64,000 bases of DNA from Cylindrodendrum hubeiense (lineage: Eukaryota; Ascomycota; Sordariomycetes; Hypocreales; Nectriaceae): positions 620,001-684,000 of the forward strand of contig JAANBB010000001.1 in NCBI GenBank assembly GCA_014621425.1, given 5' to 3'. Below, in pieces: positions 9,605 to 20,187 of this stretch (the first letter of the stretch is position 1; every line of letters starts with the position of its first letter). Under the pieces are notes generated by a model. The model had not been told where the DNA came from. It saw only the letters and a program-made list of their open reading frames with translations, and did not search any database. Position numbers and translations under genes: made by a program.

Positions 9605-12600
9605 TCACATGATGCTCAAAAACCACTTCACCTCGCCAACAACTTCATGTACTTCAGCCTCAGCATCAATCGGGAGTACATCAGCCTCATCCAATCCGGG
9701 GTTCTCGTGGAGGCTAAGCTGTCCATCAGCCATGGCCGCGCTCATATAATGTCCTTTTCGCTGCTCCAACCTCTCCACCAGGGCTTCTTTTCCGACTTGT
9801 AGATCGAAAATGATAACCTTGACGCCTAGCTTGGCCAAGGTGCTACGAATCTTTGAACGATATGCGAGCTTCAGCGCGGAGCAGCTGATGACAACAGAGT
9901 CATAGCCCAATTCAAACAGAGATGATTCTGCACGATTACAGATGCGATCAAGCCAGAGTAATCGATCCTCGTCCGCCAGAGCCGTGTTAGATCTCATCTT
10001 CTCCACGGCTGATCGGCTGTGAAGATTGTCTCCTTCAATAAAAGGTACATCAAACGATTGGGAGACAGCAGTTCCAACAGTAGATTTGCCACTCCCAGCC
10101 GGGCCAGCAACCAAAATTGCGGTCTTGGTGGACTTGCTTGTAGATCCTGCCTTCCATGAAGTTTCGAGAAAGTAGCCGACAAACTTGTTGACGAGATCTT
10201 GATCCAAAACTGGAGCATCAGCCAAGGCCGGTGAAAGCGAGCAAGCGACATGTGTGTTGAACGGCTTTGATGGCGTGAAATCTTCCTTGTCGTATTTTGA
10301 GGCGAAAAAGTCAACCAGCTTGATGGGAGGGTTGGCTGTCGGATCGGGATCCGATGTTCGGAGTCGCTGCACCCATTCTTTTGGCTCGACCTCTTCAAAA
10401 GACAGGCCTGCATTCCGCAGAGCTGGAAGAAGATCGTCGGACCAACTGAACATTTTAGGGTTGGTCACGTTGGTGAAAACACTGCCCGCATCAGATAGCG
10501 AAATATCAGCCACTGCCTCTGCAACGGTGTCCACAGGGAGCCACGAGGGCGTCTCCTTGAGCTTTGGCAATGCCCCAACTGTGACAGCGGTCTGCATCAT
10601 CATAGGAACAGCCTCCTGGGCGTTCCAAACCCCATGTTTCGTGTCGCCAACAATCTGACCGACGCGCAACACTCGCGCAGTGACACCTTGAGTCGCTGCC
10701 TTGGCGCAGAGGTGCTCTGCAACAGACTTGGACTGCGCGTAACCCATACCCTGGGCCCATTCAAGGTTCGGAACGGTCTCCGGAATAGGTATAGTTGTAG
10801 CACGAGAGCAGGTGCTTACTGAAGAGCAAAAGTTCATCGAGGCTGGTGATGCAGATGACTTGCAGAGCGAAATCAGGTTGGCCACGCCGGAAATACTAGG
10901 GGCAAAGCTCGACAACTGCATATTGAAGTTGACGGACCACGCACAGTGGATGACCACCCGGAGATCTTGGGTGATAGACTCATAGTCCGAGTCGGATAAC
11001 CCGAGCTTAGCATCAGACAAGTCCGACGGAAGCGCAACGAGTTTCCGTCGCATGTGAAGAGGAATCGCGTGGTAGACTTGTCGTTGGACCATCGATTCCT
11101 TGACTCTTTCAATTGCTTCAGCCGATCCAGGAGCTCGAACAAGGCAATAAATTCGGTCGACCCGCGGATCAGCAGTGAGCTTTGCGGCCACGTGGGCACC
11201 AAGTGATCCAGTTACACCAGTCACAACCTAGGATGCTAGTTAATACTCATTCTATAAGGGTATAAAGGCGAACTTACTATCGAAAATCGGGCATCGTTTG
11301 GCGAGTTGATTGCATACTTGCCGATCAAATCTCTCATCTCGTTCTCAATAGACACTTTGCTGGCTGCGTCTTGGCCAATCCGTAGGCTGAGAAGGAACTG
11401 GCTCAGTTTCTCAATCGACGGTTGTTCAAAAACAATGTTTTGACCAAGCTTTTTGCCACCAGTGTCGACCGTCTTCAGAATCTCGCTTCGCATCTGAATG
11501 GCCTGCAGAGAGTCGAGACCCAAAAGGAAGAAATCGGTGTCGTCGGAAATTGTCTTGTCCGTCGCAAGCGTTGTTTCAAGAAGGTCTCGCACAAAGGCCT
11601 GCAGTTCAGGGAGGTCCAGCTGCTTCAAATCGGCAGCACTAACATCCTCGGTATCGTAGGCTTCGTCAATTTGATCCTGGAACTTCTTGCAGAATGCTTG
11701 TCGAATAACGCTACCTTTGTCGGTTCGTGGATAATCGCAGTCTGGGGAGAGCAAGCGAACCATGCCCTTGGAGATGCGGGCAAATGCATCTGCTGATTTA
11801 TTTGCAGATTGAACAACTGGCCAAACGGCCGCGAGAATCTCTTCATTAGACTTTCCAGCCCAGATCTGAGCGGGCACAATGAGAATCCCCAGGTACGGTC
11901 GGCCGGCACCAAAAACGACTGCCTCGGTGATGTTCTTATTCGATCGGATCGAACCCTCCATCGCAAGAGGATTGAACTTCTCTCCATTGACAAGTACAAT
12001 TGTGTCATCAATTCTGCAGATATACTTCCAGGCTCGAGGAATTGTGGGGTGAGGCTCAAACAGATCCTTCGTTCTATATGAGTTGTCGTCCTGGTTAGAT
12101 TGAACCTTGGCCGGCCAACCATCTGTGACACTGCACTCGTACAATGGACCTCTCGGGATCCACTTGAGGAACGGAGCCAATTTGTCGTTTTCGCGGACGT
12201 AATTCCAAGCCTTGTCACCTTCTGGTCGGAACGAGGTCATTAATTGACCAACCTCAGTTCTGCCAAAGTCAGTAAATCCTCATAAAAATGTATAGTGAAA
12301 CTCACGCGCCGTAATGTCCAACAAGATTCACACCGTTGTCCACAAGCAGATTGCCAAGGTCATCGGGACAGGCAGATCCCCCATACATGACAATCTTGAG
12401 CTCTCGCAGCAGGGCGATTCCTTCTTCCGTCTCGGCAAGGAGCTTCAGTGCATATGGCACTCCATAAAAGATCTCAAACTTGTGCTCTCTCATTATTTTG
12501 AGCAAGTGATCCTGAGCGAGAGGAAGATCGGCATTATACAAGTAGATGGGCTTCTGGCAGTAAATGGCGCGAAACATGTTGCAGATGCCATGGTTGTGAA

Positions 12601-13397
12601 AGAGCGGCAAGGTGATGAATGCCTTCATGTCCATGCTTGTGGCGTAGTTCGCTAGGCATGACTTTTGTGTTTGGTAAATGGGTTTTGGCAATCCCGTTGA
12701 GCCTTTGCTGTTAGTCGGTTAAAGGTAATCGAATTGGGGAAGACATACCACTTGAATGGATAATAAATGCCATGTTTTGTGTTTCGATGCTACTATCGAG
12801 TGCACCATCCATTTGTGTATTTCCATGAGCCTCGATGGAAAACTCAAACGCATTTCTTTCCGCAATATTGAGAAGCTGCAGGGTAGAAATGTTCTTTTGA
12901 ACCTCGCCCACAATTTCTAGATGTCTACTGTCGGCCACAATTGCCGAAGCTCCAGTAGTATTAATGAGAGACTCAATAGCCACTTGCGGTATTCTGGTTG
13001 ACAGCAGCAAGACGGTGTGGCCAAGTTTGCTCAAAGCGAGCATGGTGATGAGGTACTCAAGATTTGAGGGTCCAAGCATAGCGACGACCATGGGCTTCTC
13101 GGCCGAGGTTTGTCGCACTGGTAGCCTAGCCTCATAGTGCTTGGCGACTCTCCAGGCAAAGATGTCTAGTTGCTGAATTGTGTAGTGAACAAAATTGGTG
13201 CCAGAAGATGGATACGAGACAGCATAAGCGTCGGGGTGCAGCAAGGCTCTTCGACGAATTAAACCATCGACGGTTTGTAGCGAGGAGTCGTCATCCTCAA
13301 TGGTAGTGACAGGGGGAGCAGCCTTCAAGCTTCGGAGGTTGTCCGAGTCACTTGGCAGGCTCTCCAGAGGACTGGGGACATAGACAGAGGCAGGCAT
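9605..13397 (-). CDS. NRPS-like adenylation-thiolation-reductase enzyme with C-terminal gluconokinase-like kinase domain
   Basis: Exons 13397-12749, 12702-12306, 12259-11278 and 11227-9605 give 1216 residues in one frame. Adenylation domain, about 30-560: HSSGSTGLPKP near 214-224, HYGATEVGQ near 346-354, YRTKD, VNGEKFNP and PRTDKGS with Lys530. Thiolation domain, about 565-640: LGLDSLQA with the phosphopantetheine serine at 599. Thioester-reductase domain of the Lys2/NAD-binding-4 type from 677: VVTGVTGSLGA Rossmann loop, and GYAQSK with Tyr839 and Lys843. After about residue 1040 a new domain begins: ILVAGPAGSGKST (P-loop 1051-1059), FIEGDNLHS, KM, DRLLWLDRI, ISCSALKLAYR, RKGHYM, each matching the gluconate kinase (GntK/IdnK) order. 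Expected chemistry is ATP-dependent loading of an acid, NADPH reduction to aldehyde or alcohol, then possibly phosphoryl transfer. There is no condensation domain and no terminal thioesterase. Confidence 0.92.
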
Positions 13398-14155
13398 TGT
13401 GATAGAATGTTTTGATGTGATGCGATGGTAAAGTGGCTGCTTCCGCGGCGTTATTTACCCTCGAGGAGAGAAGAAGATTGTTATGACGGGCTCGCGACGG
13501 ACTTGTACCAGCTTGCCCCGACGGGCCAATTTGCGCCGGTTGGCCCCATCGTGCTCCGTCAAGATAACGGGGTAAAACTAGTCCAGAGAGTTTCAGTCTT
13601 GTGAATTGTCGGAAAATTGTCCGCAGCTGAGAATGCGAAAATCCGTGGCGCGGGCGCTCCTCGTTGATTCTGAGCAGGTGGCGGGAGTATCTGGGCTGAG
13701 ATCGTCAGTGGCTCAACCAGAAGAAAGGCCACCACAGGCGAGACCTGATCACCTGATGGCAGCCGGCACTGATTTCCTGCACCCATGGCCGTATTTTCTC
13801 CAAATCCGGAGTCGGTTGCAACCGCAGTTGGTCCGTTGACCAAATGGCGCAGAAATCCGTCAGCGGATATATATCCGACTGCTACTCCAGCCACCACTTT
13901 TCCGTTCCCCGGATTGTCAATGCGGGGTATGGGGTAGTGTCACCATTCCCGTACACCGAGCGCCGAGATGATTGCTCGGTAGTTGGCCATTGACGCGACG
14001 GAAGGGTCAAAGAGTCGAGTTGCAATTACCTGGGTGCCCTGTCGTGGTTATAATACGACTCGCGCGCATCAACTATGCTCATGATAACTCCTCTCGGTCT
14101 CATTCCAACACAATCTACCCCAACACACTGCGCATCGAATCAGTGACGCGCCAAG
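13398..14155. promoter_or_regulatory. Divergent promoter of the A-T-R-kinase gene and the MFS transporter
   Basis: The 758 bases between two outward-facing start codons hold a perfect 14-base palindrome at 13864-13877 with CGG and CCG half-sites 8 bases apart, plus a CTCC...GGAG inverted word at about 13798-13811. CGG triplet pairs are the usual target form of Zn2Cys6 proteins. Shared control of transporter and synthetase is plausible. Confidence 0.5.
13864..13877. promoter_or_regulatory. Inverted CGG-N8-CCG palindrome
   Basis: The 14 bases read cggatatatatccg, a perfect palindrome with CGG and CCG ends around an AT core. This is the general architecture of a homodimeric Zn2Cys6 binding site, though TATA-like function of the core cannot be excluded. 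It lies about 280 bases before the transporter start and about 470 before the synthetase start. Confidence 0.4.
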
Positions 14156-15802
14156 ATGTCTTCAAGAAGCCCCCAATTCGACAAGCCGGAGATCGTCATG
14201 GTCGACGACAAGGAGTTGGACCGAGACAACAATGACCCAGAGAAGAGCACCCAAGTCCACACCATCGACAACATCCGGGTCTTGGGCCTCAGTGATGCCG
14301 ATGCCGACTTCTACGCCAATTTCTCCGCTGCTGATAGGAAGCGCGTCATCCGCAAGGTATGCAGGACTGTGATCTGAGGTCAATTGATAGAGACTAACGA
14401 AGCGTAACAACAGGTCGACGTTCGATTGGTCCCTATGCTTGCGGTCTTGTATTTGATCTCCCATTTGGATCGAGCAAACATCGGCAATGCCAAGATTGAG
14501 GGTCTGGCCGATGACTTGAAACTGGTCGGCAACCAATGGAACATTGTCCTCAGTCTCTTCTTCATCCCCTACATCCTCCTCGAGATTCCGAGCAACATCC
14601 TCCTCAAGAACTTCAAGAGGCCTTCCGTCTATCTCGGAACCCTCGTCACTATTTGGGGAATCATCATGACACTTCACGGCATCGTCAAAGGTTTCGGTAG
14701 TCTTCTGGCTGTCCGCATGCTCCTGGGTGTTTTTGAAGCCGGATTTTACCCCGGAGCAGTGTACCTCTGCACCTTTTGGTACATGCCCAAGGATCTTGCC
14801 ACGCGAATTGCCTATTTCTACTGCACTAGCGCCCTCTCTGGTGCATTTTCCGGTCTTCTGGCTGCCGGAATCGCCAAAATGGACGGCGTGGGAGGTTACG
14901 AAGGCTGGCGCTGGATCTTCCTTCTGGAAGGCATCGTCACGGTCTTACTGGGCATATCTTGCTTCTTCCTCCTCGTCGACTCTCCCGCTCTCTCTACGCG
15001 ATGGTTGACACCCGAAGAGATTCGCTTCCTTGAGCTTCAGTCGTTCATCAAGCAGGGCGGCCGCTTTGCTGATGAGTCTGATGAGAAGAAGTTTGACTGG
15101 TACGACTTGAAGATGGTTCTCAAGAACTGGCGCCTGTACATGCAGGCCTACATTCTACTCTGCATCAGTGCATGCTCCTATGGAACAAAGTTCACCTTGC
15201 CTTCAATTGTTAAGGCCATGGGATTTACAAACACCAACGCACAGCTGATGACTGTCCCGGCTTATGTGGCTGGTGCTCTTTCGTCGGTCTTCTTCGCTCG
15301 TCTATCTGATCACTTCCACTGGCGTATGCCTTTCGTCGCGATCCCGTTAGGTCTCATTGCAATCGGTTACTCGGTGGTGATGGGCTTCGGTGGAGACCTT
15401 TCAGGCAGTCGCACTGGACCGGGGTACTTTGCGCTTGTCCTCACATGCATTGGTATCTACCCTGTCCAGCCAGCTGGAAGCAGTTGGGCCGCCAACAATC
15501 TTGCCCCATCAAGCCGACGGTCCATTGGTGTTGCCTTTAACATCTGCATCGGAAACATCGGTGGAATTATTGGCAGTTATATGTACTTGGATGCAGAGGC
15601 TCCGAAGTATGAGACTGGGTTTGGCCTGTCTCTGGCCTTTGGCGCGTCCGGTGTCCTCGTGGCTCTACTGCTCGAACTGACCTATAAATGGGGAAATAAT
15701 AAGAAGGAAAAGCTATCTGAAGATGATATCAGGGCTCAGTATAGCGAAAATGAGCTGATGAAACTGGGAGACAAGAGCCCTCTATTCAAGTATACTCTGT
15801 AA
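14156..15802 (+). CDS. MFS transporter, anion:cation symporter (allantoate permease-like) family
   Basis: Exons 14156-14356 and 14414-15802 give 529 residues. After a charged N-terminal tail of about 75 residues the first span carries the ACS-family HLDRANIGNAKIEG signature. It is followed by GNQWNIVLSLFFIPYILLEIPSNILLK, a RMLLGVFEAGFYPGAVYLCTFWY motif and GWRWIFLLEGI after the sixth span, all typical of Dal5/Tna1-like carriers. Twelve membrane spans are expected, with a long loop between spans 6 and 7 (residues about 260-300). These carriers take up allantoate, nicotinate, pantothenate, tartrate and other organic anions at the plasma membrane. It is transcribed divergently from the A-T-R-kinase gene and may supply that enzyme's acid substrate. 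Confidence 0.92.
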
Positions 15803-16338
15803 GGTATTGAGGGCGGCGGCTCAGGCCTTGGTCTTTCGGGACGTCAGTATTACTAAACAGAAGTTTTCTTATATAATTGAATTATCTATGGCTCAGTTTA
15901 TACTACTCATATACCCAAATGGCACGTCGCGCGTCAACTTGACATCCTAGGGTACTAAATGCGGAGTCACGACACGGCCGTGGGGGAATGTGAGATGCAA
16001 TTGGCATCTTTCTCTCATAATTTCTCCAATAATATTTCCCAAAACTAGAGGTAATTAAACTTAATAATGCCTATTTAATTGAATAGTGTCGGTACGACCC
16101 GTGTGATCTATGTGAGAGCCTGTGAAGAATCATCTCCTTGTCGCATCATGTGGGTCACAGTATTAGCCTGGCATCCCAATTTGCGGGGTGAGGCAGCTTC
16201 CCCGCAGAGTCCCCGTTCTTATATGACACTTCTCCGCCAGTCATTTTCCCTTTTCCGTCGCGTTCCTTTTTCCGTCATCTCATCACTTCCCCATTCTTGC
16301 TTCAACGTCCCCGTACTGAAACCCACAGCAACCATCCA
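15803..16338. other. Intergenic: MFS 3' flank and promoter of the second Zn2Cys6 regulator
   Basis: About 536 bases. The central part (15860-16090) is AT-rich, and the last 120 bases before the regulator are pyrimidine-rich, as often seen ahead of fungal start codons. No gene is supported here. Confidence 0.4.
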
Positions 16339-18706
16339 ATGAACGGCCAATCCTATCCAGTGCCTCCTGTCGGGCCCGGCCAGTTTATGCCAGACGAGTC
16401 GGTGGAGCCTGGCCTGGTCGTCTCCCCGACGACAAGCTCATCGAGGGCGTACTACTCAGGGCGGAAACGGAGCCTCGTGTCCTCCGAACACTCTCACGGG
16501 GCTGAAGATGCCCAGGGCAACCGCAAGCTGCGCAAGGTGAGCAGGGCATGTGATTTCTGCAAGTCCAGAAAGGCCAAGTGCAGCGGCGATCAGCCTTGCG
16601 CAAAGTGCGTAGCCAAGGGTCGCGTGTGCTTGTATGATGCCAAGTATACGCGTGGCCGACCACCAACGCCACCTCAGTCGGATGCCCACTCGGGTCTCTC
16701 TTACGAGCCGGGTGCCCCATCCCAGGAAGAGGAAATTGGCTTTGAGACCATTTCCGATCCCAGTCAATCACGCACGGAACCCCACGACGACATGACTGCC
16801 CCTTATCTAGGGTCTCACGACAGTACAGCGCCGTCACGGGCATCCCCAGAACTGAGCATGGCCATGGAGATACAGGGCCAAGTCTTTGATCCAACCTCTG
16901 GTCTTACCTTTCTGCATCGAGCCTGGAAGCGGCTCTCCGCCCAAAACAGCAACAGGCCATCTGATGTTGCGAAATCGTCCACAGAGACCCAGTCACTGTA
17001 CATGGCAGGTGATAAACCTCTGCCAGATATTGACGAGAATTTCCCCATCCCCTTACCGAGCCCGAGTGATGGAAGGAAGTTACTTGCACTCTACTTTGAT
17101 GTATGCATCGCGACCTATCGCATCTTGCATCGCCCAACAGTGGAGAGCTGGCTCGGTACTATTGAGAAGAACATCCAGGAAAAGCAACCCGTATGGCACG
17201 AAATTGGCCGCGCAAGAGCTGCCATTGTCCTAGCGACGCTTGCGGTAGCGACGCTACACCAAGAAAAGTCAAACGGTCTACTGTCTCCCGACGACGATGC
17301 TCAGGCGCTGCGAGCAAGTGATGAGCTCTTTGTCATCTCGGCTCGCCTTGCCGATGAAGAGTCTGGATATCCCAAGTTGGAGTCTGCACAGGCAAGACTC
17401 GTACACGTTTTATATCTGCTCACCACATCGCGGTTCAATCGCAGCTGGTATGTGTTTGGAAATGTTCTGCAACTTGTTTCGGCCCTCGGGCTTCATAGAC
17501 GCGCGAGCGCCAAAAGACGGCGCGTTTCTCACACCGATTACATCCACACACAGTGCTGTATTCGGACATTTTGGACCGCATACGTCCTTGATAACTACTT
17601 GGGCGTTGTGTTTGGGCGGCCACGTCATTTCCATGATGACGATATTGACCAGGAATTCCCGGATAGAGTCAATGACGACGAGATGACTACAATGGGACCA
17701 GGAGAAGGGCCAGAAAATCCAGAGGATTGCCATATTGACGCATTAGTATTTCATGCCAGGTACGTTGCTTGTCAGTCACCTCTCATAGTTGTGCTAATCG
17801 CGCATAGGATTGCTCAAATCATCGGTTCCATTTCACGAGAAGTCTACACGCTCAGGGACATCACCAATCAAGAACGCGTGGCTGCCGCTCATAAATTAAA
17901 TCAGCGCATTCATGACTGGCACGCCAGCCTACCCTTACACCTTGGATCCATTCGTCCGTCAATGCTCATCACCAGCTATCGAAGACAAGCCACCGTCCTT
18001 AAGCTCGCTCATTCCCACGCAATCATGCACGCCAACCGGCTATTTCTCTTGGGTACCTCCACGACGACTTACGAAAGCCAGGTCAACGAGTGCATGGGAG
18101 CCGCAAAGTCAGTACTCGACACTGTTGACCACATGGCTCAAGAGGGCCCGATTTTCCACGCATTCTGGTGGACGCACTACGTGACATTCTGCGCGCTCGT
18201 CGTCACATATGTCTGGGAGATTCAGCAGCGACGAACGGGCCGGCTTATTGGGAAGCAAAATAGAGCGAAACTCATTGAACTAGCCGAAAGATGCCAGACT
18301 CATCTCGCTCGTGCTACTGCATCAAACTCTCCTAGTCGCAGATACGCCGTGATTCTCGAAGAGTTTCGAACGGCAGCTAAGAATTCCTCGACGCGTCCTG
18401 CAGCTTCCACAGATCCTGATCAGCCCGGGTCTGCACCGGCTGTCGGACAATCCAATCGTCTGGATAATTCGGGAGTGGATACGAGTGGGACAACTACGGG
18501 AGATCTTGGACAAATGTACCAGGATGATTCTACACTGCTTTATGATCCTCGTCTCCTTGACGAATGGCAAACTGCAGACTGGCTGGACCTCGACTCTTCG
18601 GTAAGTAAGACTGTGTTAGTCATCGTGCAACAAGCTAACAGTGCCACAGGCGTTTTGGCCGCATGTGGAGATTGATGAGACAATGATCTGGTCCACGATG
18701 ACCTAA
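16339..18706 (+). CDS. Zn2Cys6 transcription factor with fungal-specific regulatory domain
   Basis: Exons 16339-17759, 17808-18600 and 18650-18706 give 756 residues. The zinc cluster is at Cys71-Cys97 (CDFCKSRKAKC, CAKC, C; loops 2-6-5-2-6), preceded by a basic stretch KLRKVSRA. The regulatory domain shows LLALYFDVCIATYRILHRPTVESWL and later RFNRSWYVFGNVLQLVSALGLHRR, the conserved core of PF04082. Next comes the GRPRHFHDDDIDQEFPD segment typical of the xylanolytic-activator-like group. The 48-bp middle intron is a multiple of three and could be read through; removing it restores the helix FHARIAQIIGSI. The last intron replaces a poor read-through tail with a short acidic end (EIDETMIWSTMT), a plausible activation tail. 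An alternative start lies 42 bases upstream. Its target is unknown; it is tail to tail with the aldo-keto reductase. Confidence 0.88.
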
Positions 18707-18774
18707 ATGAAGTTCGTGATCACCAGACTCATTGAACCGTGACAAAGTCTATTGTACTATGAAGATATGAATGT

Positions 18775-19802
18775 CTATTTTCCAAACTTTTCCAAGTTTT
18801 CAACACCCGTCTCCCGTGCCACACGCTTGACTTCATCTTCGCCAAGCTCCTGGAAGATGTCATATCCCCATCGTGTCTGCCAGTTATAGCGCTTGTTTCG
18901 TTCCAGGGCATTGAGCTGGTCAAATGCGTCTTGAGGCAGCTCCTTGACTTGAATGTTTGACTCGATTCTGCCGGGAGTCACACTCTTCGGCAGCACTACG
19001 CTACCACGCTGTACACCCCACGAGTAGAGAACTTGGCCGATGTCAAGACCTAGTTTCTTGGCGAGTTCCGCGACAAGCGGGTCGTCGACAGTCCGGGCCT
19101 CTCCGGTCTGGTTGTTTCCGAGGGGTGAGTACGCAGCTAGTTGAATACCCTTGGACTTGCAGTAATCGAATAGAGCAGGTTGTTGTAGGTAGGGGTGTGC
19201 CTCAATTTGATTTACGGCCGGCACAACCTTGGTCTTGCTCAGGAGGTCATCAAGACGGTCCTTAGTGAAGTTGGACACGCCAATTGCCCTGACCTTGCCG
19301 GTGTCAAGGAGCTTCTCCATGGCGGCGTATGTCACAGCAGGGTCAATATCTGCAAGCTCAAAAACGCCATCCGAGTCAATTGGGAACCAGTTATCTCCAG
19401 ATTTAAAAGCACTGTCATATGTATTAGCAAGCTTGTTCAAGCTTATTCTCCCTAGTGGAACACTTACACAGGCCAATGCATCAGGAAAAGGTCAAGATAG
19501 TCTGTGCCCAGATCCTTGAGCGTCTTGTCAAGGCCCTGCTCAACATCCTCGGACGCATGCTTGGTATTCCAAAGCTTTCCCGTGATAAAGATTTCAGACC
19601 TTTGCACACCACTTTTGCGAATGCCTTCGCCAACTTCGACTTCATTGCGGTAAATGGCGGCGCAGTCAATATGCTGGTATCCGCTTTTGAGCGCAATCTC
19701 AACAGCCTTCTCAACTTGACCTGGAGGGGCTTGCCATGTTCCAAAGCCAACAGCAGGAATATTGGCTCCCGTGTTGAGGGTGAAGGTTGTCTGAAGGGGC
19801 AT
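18775..19802 (-). CDS. Aldo-keto reductase (AKR3-like, Gcy1/glycerol dehydrogenase type)
   Basis: Exons 19802-19468 and 19411-18775 give 323 residues, the normal AKR length. The full catalytic tetrad is visible: Asp46 and Tyr51 in GYQHIDCAAIYRNE, Lys76 in ITGKLWNT and His109 in LFLMHWPV. NADPH-binding segments also appear: IGVSNFTKDRLDDLL, NQIEAHPYLQQ, AAYSPLG and the C-terminal VLPKSVTPGRIESN. It is a cytosolic NADPH-dependent carbonyl reductase. Closest character is with fungal glycerol dehydrogenase, galacturonate reductase and arabinose reductase-type enzymes; the substrate is not determined. The gene lies between the second regulator and the STAND gene. It could act on aldehydes from the neighbouring A-T-R enzyme, but the distance makes that only a guess. 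Confidence 0.93.
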
Positions 19803-20187
19803 AATGAATGGTGTGCTGTGGTTGGTGGGAAGGGTGGGAAAGAAGTTGTCTGGTTTAGTAGACTCAAGCGCACAGAAGATATTCCGCCAGTGTAGTCTAT
19901 AAGGCCATTCACTTACATATATATTGACTGAACCGTCGGGGATGTCTTTGAAGAAGCGGCGGCGGATTTGACGGACTAGTCGGAGGGCGCCCGCAATGTT
20001 GCGGATTAATATCCGACAACTATTAACCGCTCCATCACAATGCAATCACGGATATGGGGAAACCCTTTGAACCTGAAATCCATTGTTCGTAAAAGGTCTG
20101 TACTAGAAAATGAAATAAATGAGTCAGGTTGAATGGAATTGATGTTCATTTGAATATGAAGAGATGCCCGCACAAACGCTCATTTTC
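19803..20187. other. Intergenic: aldo-keto reductase promoter and STAND gene 3' flank
   Basis: About 385 bases. It holds the upstream region of the minus-strand reductase and the region just after the stop of the minus-strand STAND gene. No gene is supported. Confidence 0.4.

Noticed and set aside
17760..17807. Reading through the 48-bp in-frame intron of the second regulator
   Set aside because: It has a good donor, a CTAAT branch-like word and an AG end, and its removal restores a continuous helix; read-through remains a minor alternative.
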